A DNA stretch of 64,000 nt, from contig DFQC01000038.1 in the NCBI GenBank assembly GCA_002377585.1, forward strand, positions 29,604 to 93,603, in the 5' to 3' direction. The DNA comes from Anaerolineales bacterium UBA3499. Its GTDB lineage: Bacteria > Chloroflexota > Anaerolineae > Anaerolineales > UBA11657. Shown here piece by piece: positions 26,502 to 33,413 of this stretch. How positions within the stretch are numbered: position 1 is the stretch's first letter; each line of letters starts with the position of its first letter. The notes under the pieces are model-generated. The model worked only from the letters and a program-made list of their open reading frames with translations. It was not told where the DNA came from and did no database searches. The position numbers and the translations under genes were made by a program.

Positions 26502-27626
26502 TTATCTATGCAAATCACCGACTACATCACCCTTTACTAGTATGTCATCACCTATATTCTCAGTGACTACATTGGTTAGATGTAATGCATCAGTAAGCCT
26601 ACCTATACCTGGTTCACCAACAGGTCCTGGAGCATCTTTCCCACCAATTATAATAGGAGCAAAGAAAGCACACACCTGATCCATCAGACCATCTGCCACA
26701 AACGCGCCAAGGATTTCACTTCCACCTTCAACAAGCAAGGTAAGCATTCCCTCTTCACCGATCTTATCTAATAATGAATTCAAGTTTACACGCCCATTAG
26801 CATCTTCGGGTAAATTCCATATTTTGACACCTTGTGACTCAAGCTGCTTGCAGTGACTAGCTTTAGCTTGAGAAGTGGTTGCCAATACTGAATTTCCAGG
26901 AGTATCTGGATGGTATACACGTGCTTTTGGAGAAACTCGCCCACTACTATCTACCACTATACGCAATGGATTACGTATATTATCAGTGTTATCTTGCAAC
27001 CTTGTGGTAAGATTAGGATTATCAGCTAGAACTGTACCTGCGCCTACAAGAATTGCGTCGGTCACGTTTCTCATGTGGTGGACACGCTGTCTTGACTGTT
27101 CACCAGTAATCCATTGAGATTCGCCCATATTAGTCGCAATTTTTCCATCAAGACTTACAGCAAATTTAGCAGTAACCCAAGGCTGCCCACTAACCACATA
27201 TTTGAAAAACGGCTTATTTATTTCTGCAGCTGCAGATTGGCTAATGCCTGTATGAACTGGTATCCCTGCATCACGCAAACGAGCATGACCTTTACCATTC
27301 ACATCTGGATTAGGATCTTCAATAGCAGAATACACTTCTTTTACACCAGCAGCAATTAATGCGTCTGCACAAGGACCTGTACGACCATAATGAGCACAAG
27401 GCTCAAGAGTAACATATACTGTAGAACCTTTTGCAGATTTACCAGCTTCTGTTAAAGCCACAATTTCAGCATGAGGACCTCCCGCCGGATTTGTAAATCC
27501 TTCGCCTACTATGTGACCATCCTTCACCAACACTGCACCTACCATAGGATTTGGGCTAGTCCGTCCTTGTGCCTTCACGGCTAATCCAAGCGCATACTCC
27601 ATGTATTCTTCGTGTGCTTTCGTCAT
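26502..27626 (-). CDS. ribD: Bifunctional diaminohydroxyphosphoribosylaminopyrimidine deaminase / 5-amino-6-(5-phosphoribosylamino)uracil reductase
   Basis: Performs the deaminase and reductase steps that lead to ribitylaminouracil, the shared precursor of riboflavin and FO. The N-terminal deaminase has SPNPMVGAVLVKDG, the zinc His in GGPHAEIVAL, and TLEPCAHYGRTGPCADALI. The C-terminal reductase has VTAKFAVSLDGKIAT, DAILVGAGTVLADNP and LVEGGSEILGAF. The frame opens at 27677, but I prefer the internal ATG at 27626 (MTKAHEEYMEYAL), which gives the usual N-terminus and 374 residues. It heads the ribD-ribE-ribBA-ribH-cofG-cofH run. Confidence 0.93.
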   Translation of the reverse strand: MTKAHEEYMEYALGLAVKAQGRTSPNPMVGAVLVKDGHIVGEGFTNPAGGPHAEIVALTEAGKSAKGSTVYVTLEPCAHYGRTGPCADALIAAGVKEVYSAIEDPNPDVNGKGHARLRDAGIPVHTGISQSAAAEINKPFFKYVVSGQPWVTAKFAVSLDGKIATNMGESQWITGEQSRQRVHHMRNVTDAILVGAGTVLADNPNLTTRLQDNTDNIRNPLRIVVDSSGRVSPKARVYHPDTPGNSVLATTSQAKASHCKQLESQGVKIWNLPEDANGRVNLNSLLDKIGEEGMLTLLVEGGSEILGAFVADGLMDQVCAFFAPIIIGGKDAPGPVGEPGIGRLTDALHLTNVVTENIGDDILVKGDVVGDLHR

Positions 27627-27783
27627 AAACACTACTACCCGAAACAATGAGACTTTACTGTATTCACTGCCAAGCATTATAATGCAGTTAGAATGTATTA
27701 TACATCCACTTTATGCAGACACTAGATGACCACCCAACATTGTATGTATCATTTATGAGTATTTTGTTGACCTAATTTATATA

Positions 27784-29058
27784 TTGGTAGCCCAAACCAT
27801 GCATGACACTTTTTCAGGTAAACAGGATCCTACAATAGTACTTGTAGCCAACCCAAACACATACAGAGCCAAATCATTTTCACGTGCAGCTGACCGGCTT
27901 GGACTTAATATATTGTGGGCAATAGACATTCCGGAGAAACTGGCTTCTGCATGGAACATGTCCTTGTCCATTGACTTCAGTCAACATGATGAATCTGTCG
28001 CGACCCTTGTTGAAATAGCAAACAATAATCACGTGATAGCTATTTTGGCCATCGATGATTCTGCAACTCTAATAGCAGCAGATACATGCAAATTACTAGG
28101 TCTTCCACATAATAGCCCCTCTGCAGCAGTTGCTGCACGCGACAAATTTATAATGCGCCAGAGTCTGCTATCTGGTAAAGTATTGTCTCCTAAATTCATG
28201 TCATTTCAACACACTATAAACCCAGAAGAAATTGTAGAACAAATTTCTTACCCCTGCGTATTAAAACCTCTATTACTCAATGGAAGTCGCGGAGTGATAA
28301 GAGCAAACAATCCTATGGAATTCAAAAAAGCATGGCACCGTATACGTAATATTCTCGGTAAGTCTGTAGGTACCCACATCATGGTAGAGGATTACATTCC
28401 GGGTAACGAAGTAGCTGTAGAAGCTTTGATTAGTGACCTAGGAATCAAAATTCTAGCAATCTTCGACAAACCGGACCCATTAATAGGACCGTTCTTTGAA
28501 GAGACAATTTATGTTACGCCATCCCGACTACCACAAGAAGATCAACTGGCAATAGAAAACACACTAATATCAGCGGCAAGAGCGCTTGGTCTAAGGTTTG
28601 GTCCTATTCATGCTGAATTCCGTCTCAATGAAGATGGTGTCTGGCCTATAGAAATAGCAGGAAGGACCATAGGAGGACTATGCTCCAATATTCTTAGTTT
28701 CGACTCCCAAATATCGCTAGAGGAATTAGTACTACTGCAGGCAAGTGGATCAAGCATTGACGAATTTGATGCCGACGACCGCAGTAAGGGAGTAATGATG
28801 ATACCTATCCCTAAAAGGGGTATTTTACGTAAAATTACTGGGATAGAACAAGCCAAGTCAGTTCCCGGAATCGATGATATAGAAATAACCGCAAAATTGC
28901 ACTACCCCTTACGTCCTCTACCTGAAGGCGATGGGTACTTAGGTTTTATTTTTGCGTATGGCCAGTCACCTTCTGAGGTAGAAAAAGCACTTAGAGAATC
29001 TCACTCTCTGTTACAATTTCATATCGAATCGGAGATTATGTTAGAGCCAACAAAATGA
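27784..29058 (+). CDS. ATP-grasp domain ligase
   Basis: A 424-residue ATP-grasp enzyme of unknown substrate; the family forms acyl-phosphate-activated amide bonds. The N-terminal domain binds a first substrate (IVLVANPNTYRAKSFSRAADRL). The ATP-grasp region has KFIMRQSL, YPCVLKPLLLNGSRGVIRA, VEDYIPGNEVAVEALI, and the metal site HAEFRLNEDGVWPIEIAGRTIGG. The C-terminal ~100 residues resemble those of L-amino-acid ligases and carboxylate-amine ligases. A TTG start at 27784 or the ATG at 27799 are both possible; neither has a clear ribosome-binding site. A formyltransferase and a phosphatase follow in the same direction. Confidence 0.8.
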   Translation: MVAQTMHDTFSGKQDPTIVLVANPNTYRAKSFSRAADRLGLNILWAIDIPEKLASAWNMSLSIDFSQHDESVATLVEIANNNHVIAILAIDDSATLIAADTCKLLGLPHNSPSAAVAARDKFIMRQSLLSGKVLSPKFMSFQHTINPEEIVEQISYPCVLKPLLLNGSRGVIRANNPMEFKKAWHRIRNILGKSVGTHIMVEDYIPGNEVAVEALISDLGIKILAIFDKPDPLIGPFFEETIYVTPSRLPQEDQLAIENTLISAARALGLRFGPIHAEFRLNEDGVWPIEIAGRTIGGLCSNILSFDSQISLEELVLLQASGSSIDEFDADDRSKGVMMIPIPKRGILRKITGIEQAKSVPGIDDIEITAKLHYPLRPLPEGDGYLGFIFAYGQSPSEVEKALRESHSLLQFHIESEIMLEPTK

Positions 29059-29066
29059 ACAGCCTA

Positions 29067-29417
29067 CTACTTACGTCCTGGAGCACCTTTTCCCTGAGGA
29101 GCACCTTTACCACCTACACCAGGAATACCTGCACCCGTACCCTGCCCTTCTGGAACCCATTCATCTGGCACTCTAGCATCATCACCAAAGAAGAAGTTTT
29201 CCATCTCGTCCGCCAATGTCTTAGTCGCTTGTGGATCCGCAAGGTTTAATCCATAATGGTTAATCAGTAATGTGGAGTGCTCACGCCACATCTCCCATCC
29301 TTGGGCCGATACATTTTCTAGTATTTTCTTACCCAATTCGCCTGGAAATGGTTGTTTCTCTAAACCGGGTAATTCACGACCTAGTTTTACGCAATGAACA
29401 GTTTTAGGCATAGACAA
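29067..29417 (-). CDS. YggX-family Fe(2+)-trafficking / oxidative-damage protection protein
   Basis: A 116-residue protein whose first ~88 residues align with YggX: VHCVKLGRELPGLEKQPFPG, GELGKKILENVSAQGWEMW, STLLINHYGLNL and EMENFFFG. The early Cys (position 9) matches the conserved YggX cysteine. YggX helps protect iron-sulfur enzymes from oxidants in enterobacteria. The C-terminus is an added Gly/Pro/Lys-rich tail of about 28 residues, from VPEGQG to the end. The start may be Met1 or Met3. It is inserted in opposite orientation between the ATP-grasp and formyltransferase genes, and its 5' end overlaps the latter's 5' end. Confidence 0.85.
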   Translation of the reverse strand: MSMPKTVHCVKLGRELPGLEKQPFPGELGKKILENVSAQGWEMWREHSTLLINHYGLNLADPQATKTLADEMENFFFGDDARVPDEWVPEGQGTGAGIPGVGGKGAPQGKGAPGRK

Positions 29418-30254
29418 TCCTCTCTTCGAATTCTATACTTTGGAACACAAAGTTCTTTTTCTATACATCCATTGTTAGCTTTACTAGAAGCTAAACATTG
29501 TATTACAGGTGTAGTGCTACCAGTACAACCATCAAATCATGTCTTGCAAAGCGACCATATAGCTTTGCACACCCATTCTAATGATACCATTATTGACTAC
29601 GCGCGCAAACATGCAGTACCACTGTGGAATCCCAGTACCTTGCCATCCACTGTCGAATTCGACGTCATTGTAGTAGCATGTTTCCCTAATAAATTGCCAG
29701 TTCATCTACTAGACCGCGCACAACTTGCATCCGTCAACATCCATCCTTCCATATTACCTGAATACCGAGGTCCATCACCACTATTTTGGCAATTACGTAA
29801 TGGGCTACGTGTTGTTGGTGTGACATTGCATCACATGAATTCCTCGATTGACTCCGGTGATATAGTTTCTCAATTGGAAATAGAACTACCTATCGGAATA
29901 TCAGGATCAAAAGCTGACCAACTTCTGTCCAAATCTGGTGCCTGCCTATTGTTAGAGGCATTGCAAAATCATAAGTTTGGTCGAAAACCACAAACTGGCA
30001 AAGGGTCATATCAATCCTGGCCTAATGAAAAGGATTGGCATATACCTACTACCTGGCCTGTGGTAAGGGCCTTTAATTTTATTGAAGGTGTCAAAAACTG
30101 GGGAGTCCCATTTACATTGCTGACAAAGCGGGGAACAGTCAAAGTTCAGTCAGCAATAGGGTTCAGACATGAAACAAGCATAATGGGTTATATACGCACA
30201 AATAAACACGGCCAAAATGAGGTCGGATTTTCAGACGGATGGTTACAGATTTGA
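29394..30254 (+). CDS. Formyltransferase-family protein (Fmt-like)
   Basis: A 286-residue member of the formyl-THF-dependent formyltransferase family. The catalytic Asn-x-His is in VNIHPSILPEYRGPSPLFW, and the Asp is in MNSSIDSGDIVSQ. The C-terminal ~70 residues (AFNFIEGVKNWGVPFTLL) resemble the second domain of methionyl-tRNA or UDP-sugar formyltransferases. Overall similarity to true Fmt looks modest, and the N-terminus starts directly with ILYFGTQSS. Its 5' end overlaps the yggX 5' end by 18-24 bp in divergent orientation. It is likely co-expressed with the ATP-grasp gene before it or the phosphatase after it; the substrate is unknown. Confidence 0.75.
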   Translation: MNSFRHRQSSLRILYFGTQSSFSIHPLLALLEAKHCITGVVLPVQPSNHVLQSDHIALHTHSNDTIIDYARKHAVPLWNPSTLPSTVEFDVIVVACFPNKLPVHLLDRAQLASVNIHPSILPEYRGPSPLFWQLRNGLRVVGVTLHHMNSSIDSGDIVSQLEIELPIGISGSKADQLLSKSGACLLLEALQNHKFGRKPQTGKGSYQSWPNEKDWHIPTTWPVVRAFNFIEGVKNWGVPFTLLTKRGTVKVQSAIGFRHETSIMGYIRTNKHGQNEVGFSDGWLQI

Positions 30255-30283
30255 TAAAATCATACTGAAGGAGTGATCAATAT

Positions 30284-31048
30284 ATGCATTTGTACTTAAT
30301 AAGACATTGTCAATCTAGCAATAATGCAGTACTGGACAAAAAGCAATCACAAGAAAAAAATGTTCCGGGTGATGCTTGGGTCGATGAAATGGTTCCAGAC
30401 CCACCACTCACTGACAAAGGTAACCAACAAGGAAAGTTGCTGGCTCGTTTCCTTTCCGAGCATGGATATTTAAATAACATTCATAATCAACCTCATGATA
30501 CACAAAATACATCGGGGTTTCATATATCGCACATATACTGTAGCTTAATGACAAGATCAATTGTCACAGCACAGTATATCAGTCAAGAATTACAAATCCC
30601 ACTGGTTGTCTGGCAGGACATACATGAATGTGGCGGTGTGTTCACTAAGGATTATGAAACCGGAGAACGTATCGGCGTACCAGGACCAAACTACTCGCAT
30701 TTTAGGTCAACATACCCCGACCTAGTCATTCCAGAAAAGATAGATGCCGACGGATGGTGGAACCGACCTACCGAAAATCTAGATGAGATACAAAAACGTG
30801 CACAGCGGGTCCACAACCAGATTCTAGAACGTCACGCAGGCACAAACCATCGAGTAGCTATGATTACACATGTTGGTTTCTATCATCACTTGCTATCATC
30901 AATACTCAATGTTCCTGTGTCAGACAAGCGCGATTTGTGGTTCCATCTCAATAATGCATCGATTAGCCACATTGACTTTAACTCCGAGGGTACTAGAGTA
31001 AATTACCTCAACCGCGCCGATCATATGCCTTTAGAACTAATCACCTAA
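30284..31048 (+). CDS. Histidine phosphatase family protein
   Basis: A 254-residue phosphoglycerate-mutase-like phosphatase. The catalytic motif is LIRHCQSSNN (Arg-His-Cys instead of the usual Arg-His-Gly), with the second arginine in YCSLMTRSIVTAQYI and the second histidine in AMITHVGFYHHLL. An insertion around residues 60-80 separates strands in the usual core. AAGGAG precedes the ATG by 9 nt. It follows the formyltransferase by 29 bp and its stop overlaps the convergent P-type ATPase stop by 4 bp. The substrate is unknown. Confidence 0.85.
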   Translation: MHLYLIRHCQSSNNAVLDKKQSQEKNVPGDAWVDEMVPDPPLTDKGNQQGKLLARFLSEHGYLNNIHNQPHDTQNTSGFHISHIYCSLMTRSIVTAQYISQELQIPLVVWQDIHECGGVFTKDYETGERIGVPGPNYSHFRSTYPDLVIPEKIDADGWWNRPTENLDEIQKRAQRVHNQILERHAGTNHRVAMITHVGFYHHLLSSILNVPVSDKRDLWFHLNNASISHIDFNSEGTRVNYLNRADHMPLELIT

Positions 31049-33312
31049 GCAATCTTCCTGTTTAACAACCGCATACCATTTAATGTGACAAATAAAGTAG
31101 ATCCCATATCAGCTACCACAGCCATCCACAAAGTTGCCCCCCCAAAGATTGCTGTAGCCATAAACGCTGCCTTGAGGACTAAAGAGACACCTACATTAAA
31201 ACGTATAGTTCTTAAAGCCAATTGGCTATGTCGCATTATTGCAGGAATCATACTTATTTGATCTCGCATTAAAGCTACATCAGCTGTTTCTAAAGCCTGT
31301 GCAGTACCTATGCCACCCATAGCTATACCCACATCTGCTATAGCCAGAGCAGGTGCATCATTGACCCCATCGCCAACCATAGCGACGACACCATACTTTC
31401 GACCTAAATCTTTCACAACAGATAGTTTGTCCTCAGGAAGCATATTAGCATGTACTACACTAACTGAAGCAGACTCAGCAATTGCATTTGCTGTGCTTAG
31501 ATTGTCTCCTGTTAACATAACAGTAAGAATACTATCATCTAGTGAATTGAGCGCCTCAGGCACTTCAATGCGCAGTGGATCTGTAAAAGCCATATAACCC
31601 ATTGTATGACCATTTTCCCCTACCAATATCACTGAATAACCAGATTGCTCCGAAACAGTTACTTGTTGACAAAACGCTATGTCGTGTTGCACTTCAGAAT
31701 CAAAATAATTATGGCTACCCACAATAATCTGTCGGCCATTTACCAACCCCTCCATACCTTGACCAGTCCGTATCTTTACTTCCCTAGCTAACTTATCGTT
31801 CAATCCATTATCGATAGCATACTGAACGATGGCATGAGCTAGGGGATGATTGCTAGATTTCTCAACCGCAGCTGCCATAGACACCATCTCTTTACAGTCA
31901 GGGCAAGAAAAAGCAACATCTTGTGTTGTACTCGATGAACAATCGCTTCTAACACAATGTACGTATATCAGTGCAGGTTTACCATGCGTGAGAGTTCCTG
32001 TTTTATCAAAGGCTAACACTCGTATTTGGCCTAATATCTCAAGGAAAGCACCACCCTTAATCAAAACACCTTGTTTCGCAGCAGATGTAATAGCACTAAT
32101 GATAGTTACGGGTGTCGATATTAATAGTGCGCACGGACATGCAATCACTAACATAGTAAGTGACCGATACAACCAACCATGCCCCTCTGAATTGTTGAGA
32201 AATGGTTCGCCAAAAACCAATGGTGGAACTACTGCTATCATCAGTGCCACACCGACTACCGTTGGAGTATAAATCGTAGCAAATTTATCTAGAAACCTTT
32301 GTATAGGAGGTTTTTGGTCTTTCGCCTCCTCCACCAGATGTATCATACGAGACAGTGTGTTATCTTGAGCCAAACTAGTCACTAAAACCTCTATGACACC
32401 TGCACCATTCACAGTACCTGCATACACATGATCACCTTCACACTTGGTCACCAACTTGCTTTCCCCAGTAATAGGTGCCTGATCAACTGTGGATTCCCCA
32501 GACTGTACCACCCCATCCATTGGTATTCTCTCACCCTCACTAACAACGATAACATCACCAATCACTAGAGAATCAACATTTACGATGCGTATATCTGCAT
32601 CGCACCATGGACATGGACCATGCTCATAGTAACTTAAACCATCTGGCAACAACATACCCACATGTGTTTTGCAATCACAGCAAGATCTCAACAACTTAGC
32701 TCTTAATGGTGACAATTCCATCAGTGCACGAATACTTTCACGTGACCTCTCTAACACAAATCCTTCAAGAGATTCGCCTAAACTGAAAAGAACAATAACC
32801 GTAGAAGCTTCGGCGTATTGCCCTGTAAAATATGCCCCTGCAGCAGCAAGGGTCATCAGAATGTTCATGTCTAACCCACTACCGCTTAGCAATGCAGCCC
32901 ATCCTGCACGAACCGGAAAATATAGACCCGCCAGAAAACCCAGACTAAATAGTACTATTGTTATTTTAGGCACAACAAATTTTGACAGAAATGCCAGTAT
33001 GATGAATGTTATTCCAACTATAGTTGCTATATTTCGAGGATTACTAAATATTTTTGCGAACAGACTATAACTGTTGATTGATTCCAACAAAATATTATCG
33101 GTAACACTATATCCAATCCCAGATACGCATCTGCTTACATCTTTGAATGACATGGTACCCATGACTTGCATTCGACCACTAGCAAAGTTCACAGAACAAT
33201 ACTCGACACCATCCAAACGCTGCAAAGTTTTTTGTAGAACATGAGCACAGTCAACGCAATCCATGCCGTCAACAACTAAGTCAAGTCGATTGGTAATTTC
33301 CATATGATTCAA
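31045..33312 (-). CDS. Heavy-metal-translocating P-type ATPase (Zn/Cd/Co type) with added Cys motifs
   Basis: A 755-residue P1B-type pump that exports soft metal ions. The N-terminal HMA domain has MDCVDC (Cys19, Cys22). The transport site CPC is at 392-394, the phosphorylated Asp436 sits in DKTGTLTHG, the HP motif is at 489-490, and GDGVNDAPALA follows. Two Cys-rich insertions are unusual: residues 211-237 (CCDC ... CPWC) in the actuator domain, and residues 453-473 (C-x4-C ... CPDC) in the nucleotide-binding domain. Each looks like a zinc-ribbon pair of knuckles. Metal choice is inferred from overall likeness to ZntA-type pumps. No metal regulator is adjacent. Confidence 0.9.
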   Translation of the reverse strand: MNHMEITNRLDLVVDGMDCVDCAHVLQKTLQRLDGVEYCSVNFASGRMQVMGTMSFKDVSRCVSGIGYSVTDNILLESINSYSLFAKIFSNPRNIATIVGITFIILAFLSKFVVPKITIVLFSLGFLAGLYFPVRAGWAALLSGSGLDMNILMTLAAAGAYFTGQYAEASTVIVLFSLGESLEGFVLERSRESIRALMELSPLRAKLLRSCCDCKTHVGMLLPDGLSYYEHGPCPWCDADIRIVNVDSLVIGDVIVVSEGERIPMDGVVQSGESTVDQAPITGESKLVTKCEGDHVYAGTVNGAGVIEVLVTSLAQDNTLSRMIHLVEEAKDQKPPIQRFLDKFATIYTPTVVGVALMIAVVPPLVFGEPFLNNSEGHGWLYRSLTMLVIACPCALLISTPVTIISAITSAAKQGVLIKGGAFLEILGQIRVLAFDKTGTLTHGKPALIYVHCVRSDCSSSTTQDVAFSCPDCKEMVSMAAAVEKSSNHPLAHAIVQYAIDNGLNDKLAREVKIRTGQGMEGLVNGRQIIVGSHNYFDSEVQHDIAFCQQVTVSEQSGYSVILVGENGHTMGYMAFTDPLRIEVPEALNSLDDSILTVMLTGDNLSTANAIAESASVSVVHANMLPEDKLSVVKDLGRKYGVVAMVGDGVNDAPALAIADVGIAMGGIGTAQALETADVALMRDQISMIPAIMRHSQLALRTIRFNVGVSLVLKAAFMATAIFGGATLWMAVVADMGSTLFVTLNGMRLLNRKIA

Positions 33313-33378
33313 ATGTTATTATATAGCTTACCACAGTGAGTAAATGGATTTAAAATGGTGAAATATCAGGATGTCTAT

Positions 33379-33407
33379 TTGACCATCGTCTTACCTTCTC
33401 TTACAAT
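33379..33407 (+). promoter_or_regulatory. mutS promoter giving a leaderless transcript
   Basis: TTGACC at 33379-33384, a 17-bp spacer, and TACAAT at 33402-33407 form a near-consensus sigma-70 promoter. The mutS ATG at 33414 is 7 bp past the end of the -10 box, where transcription should start, so the mRNA would have no leader and no Shine-Dalgarno sequence. Confidence 0.6.
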
Positions 33408-33413
33408 ACATAC

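Noticed and set aside
27627..27783. FMN riboswitch ahead of ribD
   Set aside because: None of the conserved RFN blocks is present in the gap, and ribE/ribBA also lack one.
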